A stretch of 64,000 bases of DNA. Origin: Scolanthus callimorphus. Its lineage: Eukaryota; Cnidaria; Anthozoa; Actiniaria; Edwardsiidae. The notes below the pieces were generated by a model, which worked only from the letters and a program-made list of their open reading frames with translations, did not search any database and had not been told where the DNA came from. Positions 10,551 to 23,414 of the stretch are shown here, piece by piece (within the stretch, counting starts at the first letter, position 1; every line of letters begins with the position of its first letter). The translations under genes and the position numbers were made by a program. The stretch lies in NCBI GenBank assembly GCA_033964015.1, contig CM066915.1:7737575-7801574 (forward strand), in the 5' to 3' direction.

Positions 10551-12114
10551 TGCAGCAAGACACGTGTGGCCCCGTGGAAGCAGCTGAGTATTCCTAGGCT
10601 GGAGCTACAAGCAGCTCTGCTGTGTGTGAGGTTAGCAGCGATGGTAGTTAAGGAGAATGACTATGTCATCGATGATGTATTCTACTGGTCGGACAGTAGC
10701 ACCGTGCTACAGTGGATCCAGGGTGCTACCAAGAGATATCCAACTTTCATAGGGAATCGTATAGCAGAAACCAAGTCAAACCTTGTCAAGAGATTTGTCG
10801 TAGCAAGAGCATTGAGTGCCTAACATGTGCGCTCACTGTGACTGAGCTTGGTGATGCTAAGAAGACTGTGATCAGGATAGCGCAAATGCAAATGTTTTAT
10901 GCAGAGCATAATTGCTACAACTGTGTCCGTTTCTTGATGACAATGGAATTATCCGTGTTGGTGGACGTTACAAAGAACTGATGCTACTTACAACACTTGT
11001 CATCCGATTATTCTAAATTCACATCATGATCTCACTCGTCTAGTAGTCATGGACACTTATGTTAAGTTTGCACATAAGGGAGTCGATCACGCGATAAATG
11101 TTTTGCGAGAAAAGTATTGGATTCTGCGAGGTCGCACAACGGTGCGCGTTTGAAAGGGAAACCGGAACCGCCTAAGATGGCTGCATTACCAACGGATCGT
11201 CTGCTGGTAGCGCCGGTGTTTTCCAAAGTGGGACTTGACTATTTTGGACCGATCACTGTCAAGCATCTACGTCGTCATGAGAAAATATACGGATGTCTGT
11301 TTACGTGTTTAGTTACGAGTCCGTGCATTGAGAGGTGGCCTATGACCTCACTACGGACTCATTTATTCATTGCTTACGTCGATTCACATCTCGGTGAGGG
11401 CACCCTCAAGTGATTTACTCGGATAACGGATCTAATTTTGTAGGTGAATAGACTGAGCTCAATGAGTGTCTACAGCTGTTAGATCAAGAAAGCATTGTGG
11501 ATGCGCTAAGTCAGAATGGCACCAGTTGGATCTTCAATCCACCAAAGGCACCCCACATGGGGGGAGTTTCGGAACGTTTAGTTCGCTCATGCAAAACGGC
11601 ATTACGAGCCGTGCTGTATAACCAAGTGCTGACGGATGAAGTGCTTGTGACGGCTTTTACGGAAGTGGAGTCTCTGGTGAGCACCCGACAGTTAACTGAA
11701 GTTAGTTCTGAGACCAACAGGTTCGAGGCACTAACACCAAACCATTTCATATTTGGTCGGACAAATCCTAATATGCCTCCTGGTGTGTTTATTGACCGGC
11801 AGATTTCAAGCCGCAAACGTTGGCGACAGGCTCAGGTAGTCACCAATCAAGTATGGAGTAGGTGGTTAAAAGAGTACCTACCAACATTGAATTTGCAAAA
11901 GAAATGGTGCGAGGATCGTCGTTGTCTGCGGGCTGGCGACTTAGTACTTGTGGTGGATCCCACTACGTCCCGGGGTACGTGGTTTCCTGGGAGGATTATG
12001 CAGGTGTACCCTGGGAAGTACGGAGCTGTGCGTAGTGCGGAAGTGAATACCAAGCTCGGTTTGATGAAACGTCCGGCGGTCAAGCTTGCATTATTGGAGA
12101 AGTGTTCGTCGTAA
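10551..12114 (+). pseudogene. BEL/Pao retrotransposon pol, RNase H to integrase C-terminus, decayed
   Basis: Three frames in order. 10551-10823 has the Pao RNase H region (APWKQLSIPRLELQAALL, then YWSDSSTVLQWI). 10820-11413 has remains of the H2C2 zinc-binding region and the start of the integrase core (GLDYFGPI). 11497-12114 has the rest of the core (FNPPKAPHMGGVSERLVRSC, with the catalytic Glu region) and the Pao C-terminal domain (DUF5641-like; GDLVLVVDPTTSRGTWFPGRI). At least two frameshifts and several stops separate the parts. No gag, protease or RT was found upstream and no LTR pair was seen, so this is a truncated copy. Confidence 0.85.
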
Positions 12115-12364
12115 ATCGAACACGGGCGGAAGATGTTATGGCCATAATTCGGGAACCCTGTGCCAAGGCGCGGTCGCCTGGACACAAGACATGTTTCTTT
12201 TTGGGGGGGGGGATGAAACGTTGTAAAACGTCGAAGTGGACAGAGTGAACACGTGTAAAGTTATCTCGCTGTAAAACTCGGAAAACTCGCTGTTTGTATA
12301 AGTGAGAAAGGAACAACGGTAAAGTATTCTTGAGTTGAATGAATTTTCTTATGTTCGTATATTA

Positions 12365-14323
12365 GACTGGAAGCAGCGAGGTGGTACTCAATACCGTCAC
12401 ATGCGAGTTTTGCGACATATTTTTCTTTACTTATAACGTTTTGCATTTGGCTATTTTGTACTATCGTTTATAGAGAAATACGTCGAATTATCTACTTCTC
12501 GACTGAATTTGATAAATATTTCTGATAATATGAGCAATTTTATCTCCTTACCGGGTGGGGCCTGGTAACTAGTCAAACGCAATATTTCTTTTGCAAAAAA
12601 TCCACTTGCACTCTCTCAATATAAAAAATTCGAACGGTACATAACAGTTGGAAAAATCACCAGTCACAACGTTTATAATATATACCTTTCTTTTAGAAAT
12701 GCCATTTTCAAGTGTTTCAGATAACACCCGACCCTGTAGGTTCAAGTCTAGTGAGCCTTTGACAGTTAAGTTTGCTGCGTAGTCAATCACAATCGAGAGA
12801 GCCAATCGGATCCTAGTTCAGTGCACTCCTTTGGATTGTTTTTCGAGACATGTCGCAACAGACATGTCGCACTAGGTGAAACTAGGAAAGGATCTGATTG
12901 GCTCACGATTTTGATTAACTACGTTTGATTTTCTGACCAAAAATCAACCAAAAATGGTCTTCGAATCGCTCTTGGCCTCTTTCTTTAAACTTATGACCTC
13001 ATTGGCGTTGGTATTGCGAAAAGTTATCTTGCATGTCTGGGTGGATTCTTCAACTAAAAAAATGGAGGGCCGCCATTTCGTTGCCATGGAAGCGTCAATT
13101 TAAACAAAACATGTAAACACATATAACGATCAATTGCATGTTTCTTGCAAAGTGGCTTGCTTTTCTGTGTATGTGTAGCACTTGAGATACAGGCCATACC
13201 TGACCGAAGAGACTACTAAAATCTGCTATAAGCCACCTTAAAGTGCAAATTTTTAGTTTTTTTTATTAATAACACGTAATGGCAGTGGTTCAAAATACCT
13301 TCAACGCTTCAAATCTACTAGGATACCTATTGTCTTCAAAGAACTCCCGTTGATTTGCGATAAATGTGAAAGTAATCGCGCGCTAAAATTATTTGAAAAA
13401 CAGAAAAAAGAATTGTTTTCTAAACTGTAATGAATTTCTTCCGAATTGCATAAATTACAAAAATAACATTGTGAAGAAATTAGAAACAAACTTCGGTAGC
13501 AGTCACATTTGCTGTCGTTTGTTTAGATATGCAAATTTTATGAAGTGGGGGACAAAACTTTCAGTAAACTTCACGCCATTCCTAAGCTCTCTCAAAATAG
13601 GCTATAAGTCCGGGCAATAGACCAAATGACTGCAATTTTACTAGACCACACATCTATAGTTTCTTAGTGCAATAAGGCTTATGGTTATCTAAATATTAGA
13701 GGAAATGCAAGCCCCGGTCGTATTATTATGCTTTAAATTTTGGTGGGGGACAATGCTTTCAGTAAACTTCGAAATTTTATATTTCCAATAACTTATTTCC
13801 GATTTCAGTCAGAATGCCACATTTCGACATAGCAATCTATAGACCACAATTGGCTCAGTTTGTTTCATTGCGGCATTGCTTATTTTGACAATAAATCTAA
13901 AAAACCTGAAATACGCTAAAATTATCAAATTTTTGGGACACGAAAATGGCAAAGACGTTTTCAATAATAATATCGAAGAAAATGCATATATTGAAGAAAA
14001 CACCATATAATTTATTTCATTTAGGATTGGAACTTCGATTTGAACTTACGAAGAAGTAAGTAAAAATAGTTTTACACCAGGCGCTGAACGTGTGACGCTG
14101 GGACATGCAAATTTGCATAAAAACAGAGAGATATTTATAATGATTTTTCGATCCTGAAAAACTTTTTTCACAAAAGTTATTTTATGCAGGGAAAGTTGAG
14201 TATTAGGTGCCAAGACTTGTGCTTAGTAGATTGAGCTTACTGCAAACCGATGCTTAAAAAATTGATTTTAACTGCAAAAACTGGCGCATTGTCTAAATGT
14301 ACACCACCTCGCTGCTTCCAGTC
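12365..14323. repeat. 21-bp perfect inverted pair 1.9 kb apart
   Basis: 12365-12385 is GACTGGAAGCAGCGAGGTGG plus T, and 14303-14323 is its exact reverse complement. Similarity does not obviously extend outside the 21 bp. It could mark the ends of an old element or two inverted copies of one short repeat. Confidence 0.6.
12778..12923. repeat. Fold-back (imperfect inverted repeat)
   Basis: The left arm at about 12778-12826 (TAGTCAATCACAATCGAGAG, then GCCAATCGGATCCTAG) is mirrored by the right arm at about 12866-12923 (GGATCTGATTGGCTCACGAT, then TGATTAACTA). The loop holds a direct duplication of GACATGTCGCA. Likely a small MITE-like remnant. Confidence 0.65.
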
Positions 14324-17099
14324 ATTATCGAAGGTTCCTAGCGGGAACAAATATAGATATCCGAATCATGGCGTTGACTGCTTTTTAGCCACCGATGCGA
14401 GTACGCTTTTTTTCAAGGACTTTTATAGATATTTACCTTGGAGCTAGCTGGAATTTCAAGAGGGAGCTTGTCCCATAACCTTCGAAAATTCGATTTAAAT
14501 TTTATGCGCATTTGATCATATATTACAATGTAAACTTTTGCATATTACAACAATACTCGCGAAGAGATTACTGGACCCCATACTGTAAGCACACATTTGA
14601 ACTCGCATTTCTAATTCATTTTCAATTTAGCTTTGTTTCGAATTTTACTGAAAACCTTTTTTAATATGATTTCAAGGAGGTGATTTTTTTGTCACTGGTG
14701 AGCTGCGAGCGGGCATTACGCCTCCGGGATGCCCGTTCAGCAGCCAATCAATAATCAATAATTTGTTAGGGAAGTTGAGTTGGACTTTTATTTTTATAGT
14801 TTAATTTAATAATTAATGAAGCTGAATAAGCTTCACTTTCTGCTACCTGATCGTGTTCATGGCCTTTCTTATTCTAGAGGTGAGTATTCAAACAGGCAAA
14901 AATTGCCATTGCTATGCAACTTAAAGTATTTTATATAACCCATATCAACAATGGCCGCCAGAATAAACATTAAATGATATAAGCAATAAGACGTTTTTCG
15001 CGGTTAATAGAAAGTATGAAATCTGTTAACTTTGTTTTAGCATCTTTTGAATGGTTGTTTGCAAGTAGTACATCTTGTTAGTCCTGTTGAGACAAGGTAG
15101 CAAAATGCACTTTGAAGTTAATACAAATCATATTGGAGTTTGCGTGGAATTTTCTTACTGTTTAGTACTCTAGCTGGCGAACTTTTAAATTTCATTTCTC
15201 CGCTTTCCATGAGACGATCACGGCGGGACGAACCACAGTTAATGTTTACATTTAGTTCTTCCAAAACATACCAAAAGCAAGATAATAATTTCACACGGAA
15301 GTTCCCAGCGTAAGGGGGTTGCTATTCTGTTTGGTCACGAGTTGGTTTTTTGAAATTTGAAAATTTCAGTGGTTCTCAATGGGATGTATGTGATCGTTCA
15401 TTACAGTGTGTAAGGTAGCTATTTTATATACAATAGTTTACCCCACGACATATGCTTGAAAATGAGGTATTCATTTTAATGAAAAAGTACCCCAAATGTG
15501 GTCCGTAACCTTATATATGCGATATGTGGAGACTGTAATCCCTCCACCAAAAGGTTTACTTGGCGGGCGCAAGGACCTCGAAGTGTTCGTGGTAAGATTT
15601 TACATCGTCGACTTGGTTATTCATTAGGTAACGGATTGTCCTTAGCCTTCGGTGTGAATTTGTTCCCGCGCCTTCTACCGGTCATTCATCTTTTGCATTA
15701 CAGTTGTTTATATCGTACAACGGCAAACGGCAAAATAAATACGCAAAAAATTCGCCGAGACTTCAACGAGAGCAAAAGGAAAAATTTGAAGGTTTGCTTT
15801 CTTTTAACGAATCGTGTAATGCTCTGTGCCAAATGGGCGCTTCAAGGACTCCAGGTGATGGTTTAAGAAAGGATTTTTATGTCCCTTTTGTGTCCGCACT
15901 TGGTAGCGATTTTTTTCAATTGTTGAAAAAGTTTTTATGATAAATTGCGGCAACAAATTGAAAAAAAAAATGCTTTCAACTTTGCGACCTAATATTTTCG
16001 TAAATATGCAAAATATCAAAATCGCTCACACTGTTTTGCTGTTCATTTCTCCAAGATTAAACCCGAAAAAGTTTGAAATTGTGCAACAAATCGCTAATAG
16101 TCTGGTCCTTTTCAAGTAAACAAGGTAGTTTTTAGTTCGGAGTCGTTAAAATATAAGAAAAAATTTAAACTCTGCTAAAATGAACAACTTCTTTAGATAG
16201 AATGATATTTTAGCTTTAAAGCGATATATAACTGATTATCATAGCATAAATTGCGACGCGACGAGAATTTTTTTCCGTAAGCACGTCCTTTTCCCTGACC
16301 GAGACCTTAAGGACGTTGTCACAAAAACAAAAACAATCCGTTTTAATCTCGCTATTTCTCGATCCATCCGACCAAATGTTTACGTTTAACATATTCTTCA
16401 ATAGTTTTCCGATAGGATGGTCTAAAAAACGTTTGCTCAGTGATCGTTCCTGGAGCATGTACGTATCGTCACTTTAAAGGTATTTTAGTGGGTAAAATTT
16501 ATACAAAAGGCCTAAAATCTACCCTGACACTTGCTACTTTAGGCGTTAAAAAAATTAGCCCAAGCATAATTTTTGCACGTTAAAAATTTGCAAAAACGCT
16601 GAAGAGGTTTCATATTTTTGAATGACGTAAAACAAAATATTGGGTAGCCACGCGTTATTTCGCGATATAATTTTCTGTTAAAAAAGATGTCCAATTGTTT
16701 TTGCGCGTGACATTTTTTCTTGTCCCCTAACTTGGTAAGTTTCAATGTTCACACATCATGACGGGATATGTTTTACAATGGCGGTGTTGGACGGCAAGCA
16801 GCAGCAACGGTGTATAGCAGCTTTTTTAGCAGGAAATATGGACGTTTTGCCAACCAATGCTCTTTCAAGACTGAAATATTGAATAGAGGATTGCGTTTTG
16901 AACATTACATTTGTAAGATAAGATGCGTTATCAAAGTACCACAGAATGAATTCAAGATCGTGGTAACCTGACGAGACTCCATCAAAATATGGAACCATGG
17001 ATCGTACTATGGAACACACGCTTTATTCATCAAACAAGTAAGTTAACTCTTTCTAAACCTATTTGGTGAAAACATCTTGTTTGCCACCCCTCAATCACA

Positions 17100-17165
17100 A
17101 AACCTGTTTTATTTGGAATCTTTCTACACTGATGACGGAGCAGTACTTCGAAACGTCTGTATGAA
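17100..17165 (+). ncRNA. Hammerhead-ribozyme-like motif, copy 1
   Basis: CTGATGA at 17129-17135, then a stem II candidate (GGAG, loop CAGTA, CTTC), then GAAACGTC. This matches the catalytic core CUGAUGA...GAAA...UH with C as the cleavage-site base. Flanking TTTCTACA before the core pairs with TGTATGAA after GTC (one mismatch), giving stem I as in type I hammerheads. Stem III would be only the palindrome ACGT, as in the dimer-forming variants known from Penelope-like elements and retrozymes. Activity is untested. Confidence 0.6.
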
Positions 17166-17389
17166 TCACCTTTTAAAGCACTAAATTATTTCACTTCGAG
17201 TCAGTAGCTGCTACCTTTTTTAACATTCTTTCCCTTTGTAGTAATTATTTTTATATGTTAGACGAAAAATAAACACCTTGTAAAAGGATTTCAAACGTTT
17301 TAGTGCACAAAAATAGAAACATTTATTCAAACTCATTGATTAAATAAACCAATGAGGAAGGGAAAGGGATTTTAACCCCTCAATGACAA

Positions 17390-17455
17390 AACCTTCTTTA
17401 ATTTGTAATCTTTCTACACTGATGAAGGAGCAGTACGTCGAGACGTCTCTATGAA
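17390..17455 (+). ncRNA. Hammerhead-ribozyme-like motif, copy 2 (core mutated)
   Basis: CTGATGA begins at 17419, exactly 290 bp after copy 1. It has the same layout, but GAAA is changed to GAGA and stems I and II have an added mismatch each, so self-cleavage is unlikely. The shared sequence extends about 40 bp upstream (CCCCTCAAT(C/G)ACAAAACC) and a short way downstream (ATGAATCACCTTTT), so the ribozyme unit itself is tandemly repeated. Confidence 0.55.
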
Positions 17456-17479
17456 TCACCTTTTTATTAAGCAAACCAA

Positions 17480-18210
17480 TGAGAAAGGGAAAGGGGTTTT
17501 ATTTGAATGAAGAGAATAAGGCCAAGTAAAAAAATAAAACATGTTTCTCTTCCCGGCCCGCGTCATTTTTTAACCAGTTTTTTTTGTAACCAAATGCCTA
17601 TATAATAAAGGAAAAAATGACTGCTGCTACTGACACATACAGCACATTGCAGAATTCACTGAAGCTTGAACAGAACTCTAGGAGAGGGTCACACATTAGA
17701 TGTCTTAGACCTAGTAGTCATCTAAACCAAAATTATCCAACCCGAGAGCAGTTTTTGAAATTATAAATAATAATAAAATGCGCGGGCCCGCTCCATTTTT
17801 CTCTTTTTTTCTTTTTTTTTTACTTGGCCTAAACGTACTTTTTTCGGTTTGTTTCTGAATGGCTATGATAGTGTATTTTTTATGGGGGGGCGCTTTTCTG
17901 GTGTGCACATTTTAGGCAACTGCTTTTAAAAGGCTTAAAAATACAAAAGAAAACGCTTAAGATACCATGAACAGTTCCTACTTAGTTTTGAATTTTTTCT
18001 TGCAGATCTTCACACAGACTTTGCAAAACTTTGGAAGATGTTACCCTACAATGGCCCTTGTTGCCTTTCTGCTTGGCAGACCATCAAAACTCCTCGGCAG
18101 TAGATAAGCTGTATGTGCTGTAGGTTTAAACCTGATGCTGCAATTTTGGTGATCATTGACTTGGATAGTGTTTTTTTGTGTCAAATTTTTTAAAGAGGGA
18201 AGATTAGCAG
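17480..18210. other. Gene-free stretch
   Basis: AT-rich with T and G homopolymers (17800-17890). No coding sequence or structured repeat seen. Confidence 0.4.
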
Positions 18211-18220
18211 ATATCCTGTC

Positions 18221-18600
18221 ATGCTGTTCATGAGATTGACAAACAAAGTCTACAGAGAAACTGTAACAAGCATGCACTGCTACCTAATCCGGTCCATCCT
18301 TGAATATCCTCAGTGGTATTTCCAAACCTACCATTATATTTGCACTATAGTCAGTCCAAAGGCGCGCTTTAGCTATCATCTGGCCTGGCCGGTCGCATGC
18401 AGATGCACTTAAAATTGCCGACATTGAAACTTTGTTCGTCCGCCGCACTAAAGCTTGTAAGTCATTTGTTAATCGTACTCACCAAGGCCATCCCCTCCAT
18501 CCTATTGTGTTCAGGAACTTAACCAAACCAACTGAACGCTACAACTTTAGATCTCGCCGTACTTTCTATCAAACCAGCACTAATACTGACCGTGAATCAT
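18221..18600 (+). pseudogene. Non-LTR retrotransposon, C-terminal RT fragment
   Basis: 18221-18412 translates to a segment with YLIRSILEYPQWYFQTY, the end of an RT thumb-like region. In another frame, 18423-18600 gives ADIETLFVRRTKACKSFVNR followed by RYNFRSRRTFYQTSTNTDR, typical of the extreme C-terminus of CR1/L2-like ORF2 proteins. A frameshift joins the two. The rest of ORF2 is absent, consistent with a 5'-truncated insertion. Confidence 0.75.
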
Positions 18601-18789
18601 TTTTTGTACTTTATTGTATTTTTTTTTGTATTTATATACATTTGTATACACCTGATTCAGAAAAGGTTGCTTTGGTCATTGTACGCCTTTGTTCCGTGCT
18701 CACTGAGCAAAGAATTCCTTTGTTTGGCGCTAAATTGAAAAACCGAACGCCAAAGCAACGTTTTTTAATTCAGTTTTCACTGTAATAGG

Positions 18790-19556
18790 AGGTGTGAGCC
18801 AATTAACTTGATTATTATTATGATTGAGTGCTGAGGACTATGGTGAAGAAGAAGATTCCGTACTGACTTTAAATCGTCTGAGCCATTGTGGCCATTGTAC
18901 GTATTCAAAACTCAAAATAAGGAAGTTGCCATGGGAGGATTCGGGTGGACTTTTTCTTGTGTACTAACGGAACACTAGTAAACATGTTCCTGGTGAGAAA
19001 CCTTTGTTATCATTTTTGTCCAACCTTTTCATTCATTTATTGGACTAGATGGGGGTTGTCAAAAAAAAAAAAAAACGGGGACACCCGACCTATCTCTTAG
19101 GGTATAACATTCGACCAACTGCTATCCCTTAGGGGAGGATTTTCAAGTCAGCTATCCCTCAGGGGGGTCGCGCGTTAGTGATGGTATGGTTACAGGCCAC
19201 TATTACTTTGTACTAATCTCAGATAGCTCACTTCATTGTTTATTAAATCAAATCCGACATCGTCAAAATAAATACATTTTATGTAAGCTAAACTCAATTG
19301 TTCAGAACTTTTTAAATATATAATTACTTAGTTTGCTATCTCTTAGGGTTAATGGTTTGGCAACCCCGGGAGTTTTAATTCGGGGGCCCCAAAACAAAGG
19401 GATATTGGCAGTGTAAAAACTTAACAAGAAAGGGGGGGTTGCTATTGGAGAGGTGCTGGGTATTTTACTGTTGTTTCATTGGTTTCGGTCTTATTGTTTA
19501 GTATAAACCAAATAGTTGGTCAAGTTTTAAAAACAGTAAAAAAAAACTACTACTTA
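18790..19556. other. Gene-free stretch with TATC(C/T)CTTAGGG repeats
   Basis: At 19085-19165 and again at 19335-19345 the motif TATC(T/C)CTTAGGG recurs at irregular 35-45 bp spacing. The same motif series is at 52370-52485, so this is a degenerate minisatellite belonging to a dispersed family. A14 run at about 19060. Confidence 0.5.
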
Positions 19557-19690
19557 TGAAATGAAGTGTTGTGGTACTTTTCGCTCGCTAAAATTTCTCA
19601 TCCTGTTTTGACCGCTCTCCTACAAATTCAAAATGATTTACCGATTTATTGCAGTAAAGGTTATCATTGACAAACTACAGCAAGTTTTTA
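19557..19690 (+). repeat. Left flank of the 9.2-kb insertion (repeat A, copy 1)
   Basis: 134 bp, nearly identical to 29516-29649. It ends CAAGTTTTTA, after which this copy changes to GCGGAACTCC (element end) while the other copy continues TGATGATTG. Confidence 0.85.
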
Positions 19691-19714
19691 GCGGAACTCC
19701 TGTGGAGCCCCATA

Positions 19715-21884
19715 GGCTAATGTGTGAAAAAAAGAAAAAAATGAAAAAAAAAAATGAATAAAAGTAACCCATCGAGTTGTATTCGAGTGGTTGTATTTTC
19801 CGTTGGACAGCCGCTGGTGTACCGTCGGCTTATTTCTGAGTGCGTACATGGTGTGTTGCCATGGGTTACGATATTCACTTTTGACCGGCGGCCCTTGTGC
19901 AAGTCAAGATTTCGTCCGCCATCTGCAGTTTCTTGTAGCTTGTATCATTGTTATTGGCCACAAAACTTTGAAAGAACTTTCGGGGATGTTCGGAAAAGAT
20001 ACATGAAGCTTTGGGTTACCTGTCTTTGGTTGCTGGCAGAATGGACTGGGATCAGGGAAGGATGAGTAATCGATAAAGTGGTTTTTCAGCCCGGACGATC
20101 ATAAAGACATAACAGAAAGACAAATCAAGCTATGAATCATTCTAGATAATACAAAAGCAAGGAAAATAATTTGCAGCTTTGTTACAGCTCAACACGGAAT
20201 AAATTGAATGGTCATAGACACGGAATTCTCACGGAATTAATCCAGCCTTTGCAGTCTCAACATTTGTACATGGAAAGAACAATGTACGACTCGCTTCTCA
20301 AGGACATCCTTGGAGCTGAATAAGTTTCTAACGACAGAAATGCTTTGGCATCAAGATTCCTTCAAGAAGAAAAGATACGATATTCAGGTAAGTTTTAAAG
20401 TAAGTTAGTTCCAAAGCTTTGCTCATCTCTTTGCTGAGTGCTTTGCTCATCTCTTTGCTTATAGGGCGAATGTTCTCCATTGAAAATGCAACACATGAAT
20501 CGTTAGGATATCATGTTTAAACTACTCTATCTATACTTCATATCCCTTGTACTTGCATAAGATAATTGTAAATACACATTGGAATCGTGTTTCAGTCCCC
20601 TGTGATTCATTCAGCAACTCTCTTTAATTTGACTATTGGAAATTAGATTTAATTAACTCAATATTTGAAGCTATAGCTTTGTGGATGAGATTGTGTGTTT
20701 TGGTGAAAACTTTTTTTTTCTGAAAAGGGATGTGCATTTGGCTTGAAATCATAGACAGAAATAAATAATGATTGACTGTAACATTGTATCATGATAACAA
20801 AGCTTAAAGTTGGTGGCCAGCATCACAGCCAGCTGAAAGACAAAAGCATTTTCCACTCTTTTAATCCTCTGGTGATGTCATTTTTTGTCAACAGAGATCA
20901 GCTGATCAGCAGATCAGCCGGCTAAGACATTTTATTTATTAGGCAGTTTGCTAGAAAATGCAAGGTATTTTCTTGATTTTATCTGCTCACATGCATAACA
21001 AAGTTCCCAGGCACAACAGGCAATAAAAAAAATCCCCCCAACCCCTGGACATTTGCTGGTTTTCCTCTACCACAGTTCGAAATGCCTACAAGCTAACTTT
21101 GCATCTATAGAGCGTGGGAGAAAAATCACTCACATTTCCTAACAAGCTGCCTTCAAATAAAAAAAATTTCTCTTTGTTGAGAAAAAATGTTATTACAACA
21201 GTAAATACAGTGGAAACACGTTTGTCTTTCAGTTGGCCAAGACGCTTTTATTCACTGTGCATTTTTTTATGCCGATTTAGCTTGTAGATCTCATTTCAAC
21301 AAGCTTATTCTAAAGAAACAAAGTTCTAACCCTGCCTACGGACAATTAAAACAAAATCATTTGGGTCAGGACTTTTTTCCCCGCAAGCAGATTACCCCTG
21401 ATGGACATTTTGCACATTACCCCAGGGTAAAACCAAACAACCAACACTTGTGCACATTTTCTTATTTACTTCTACCTGGAATATGCTATTATGCAAAAGA
21501 TACTATCATCTTTCTTTTTTCTTTCATGGGTCTTACAAGAATGTCAACTCTCCCGGTTTTGCCAGGCATCTCAAGAGTTTTTGCTTCGTTTCCCAGCAAA
21601 ACTTCAAGATGACTGCCATACATTTACTGTATTTCTCCCTGGAATATTTCAGGAAATTTGGCCATTTCAAGACAATCTCCAGATTTTTTAACTCCCTGGG
21701 TTGACGTCCCTGGTCTTAGAGATTCCATGAAATGAATGATTTTCTGATTTTCTTGCTAGAGGTCTGGAATCTTAGAATTCAGACTTTCTCACCACACTCT
21801 AAATTTTCTGATTTAAGGTATCAGTTATGGTATTTGATGATCCAACCCTCCAAGCCTGTAAGTTTCTTTTACTGACTAGGCTAC
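19715..21884. other. Gene-free interior of the 9.2-kb element
   Basis: No recognisable domain in any frame. Small open frames at 19754-20065 and 21361-21704 are unsupported. A donor-like CAGGTAAG at about 20386 is the only splice-like feature noticed. Confidence 0.4.
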
Positions 21885-21887
21885 TTA

Positions 21888-22599
21888 GGCTGCATTCATT
21901 ATGTATACTACAGGGGGGGGCAGAGGATTTTGAGGGGGGATCTCAAAATTTAGCAACTGGAAAAGGGGGGATGTCAAGTTTTTTTTTATAACATGAAGGG
22001 GGGATGCATATTTTTGTTGAGGTATTATATATCTTTTAAACACCGAGTTTGAACCTCCTGAAGAAATATCACTTGCACTACTATTCTCGTGTATTTACCC
22101 TCTTTCAACTGATATGTTGAAAATAGCTGCGCGCTTCGCGCGCAAGACTTATAAACTTAAAAAATTCTAAAAGGCCTTCTTGTTTTACCACAATTCCTCG
22201 AGGTCCTCTTCAGTGACTTTTGTCTGCCAGACAAAAACGCCTTTGGACTTTTGATTAATAGTCTTGTAGCTTTATGTCAAAATTGCTGCGCGCTTCGCGC
22301 GCACAACGGAAAACAAACCAAACAATCACCAATGCAAAATAAATGATACTCAGTCTATGTAGTAAGGTTCCAATCGAGAAGCGCACCAGAACACTTGGTA
22401 GAAAGTCACTACACACAAAAGAATACAGGCACCTATGATTTTTATTTGAATTTTTACGCTTTGGGGGGGGGGGGGGCATGTTTCTCCTTCTCACCTAGAG
22501 GGGGGATTCGTAAAAATATGTTGTGTCTTGGGGGGATCTGAAAATTTCGCATTGTCAAAAAAAATCCCCCCCCCTGTAGTATACATAATGAATGCAGCC
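21888..22599. mobile_element. Harbinger-type MITE, 712 bp
   Basis: Terminal inverted repeats of about 31 bp start GGCTGCATTCATTATGTATA and run into a G/C homopolymer. TTA lies directly outside both ends (21885-21887 and 22600-22602), matching the TWA preference of PIF/Harbinger. The interior repeats GGGGGGAT motifs and two copies of GCTGCGCGCTTCGCGCGC. No protein. Confidence 0.9.
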
Positions 22600-22602
22600 T
22601 TA

Positions 22603-23410
22603 GCTGTAGGTGTCCCCTTTGACTTTGATTTTTTTTTTCAGTTCTCATGTGCTGATGCTAAGGCTGGTTCACACATGAATTGCAACACAAGGTGCAAGAA
22701 GGTAGCCAAGACTTTTTCCAGGGCATCAGCTAACCCATCCTGTAACTCTAGACTCCATTTGCACTAAGCACTGTGAAAAAACCCTGGAATTTAAGAGGTC
22801 ATAGCTAGCAGTGCCTGTGGCTTGGTTCATATAAACATACCACCTTTCCAGAAGTATTTTTTCAATCCATGAGGAGCTTTAGGTCGCTCGTATGACGTCA
22901 CATTTAATGAGCATATCTTTCATTGAGATCTGTCAACAACACACTAAGCGGGAAGTACGAATCAGCAGAGGTGTTGCCTACTGCCCCGCATCTGTCAGTA
23001 AAAACCGGGATAGGATTGCAGAATCTATGAATTTGCATATTTCGATCAGTAAATAAATGGCGGGATAGTGGCGGCAGTTCTCTAGTCCACGAGGTTCACT
23101 CCAATGTTACTACCGACACTACGTACAACAGGCGGTATTAGCTCGTGTAAAACATTTCATTGTAACAATGTGTGGTACGGTAAGGTTGCTATTCCCAAGT
23201 AAGTATTCCAGTGACTCAAAACTGCCTTCCTACCATAATAGACAGAGCATAGTGGCGGGAAAGCTAAGGACGTATCTTTGACATGAGAGAAATGAGTAAT
23301 CCTTGTCGGTTTTCGCTTTTCTTTCGACTTCACCTTCACCTGCGAAATACTTCTGTATCTAACCTAGAACCTGGAAATTTTTACGACTTTTTGCGCTGAG
23401 ATATCAAAAG
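22603..23410. other. Gene-free stretch
   Basis: No coding sequence seen. One TGACGTCA at about 22894. It precedes the satellite array. Confidence 0.4.
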
Positions 23411-23414
23411 TAAA

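Larger units (their letters stand above)
12115..17080. other. Long gene-free stretch
   Basis: About 5 kb, AT-rich, without recognisable coding sequence. It contains a 21-bp perfect inverted pair (12365-12385 with 14303-14323), a fold-back at 12778-12923 and a G9 tract at 12204-12212. Short open frames at 15.5-16.0 kb and 16.2-17.0 kb show no known domain. Confidence 0.5.
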
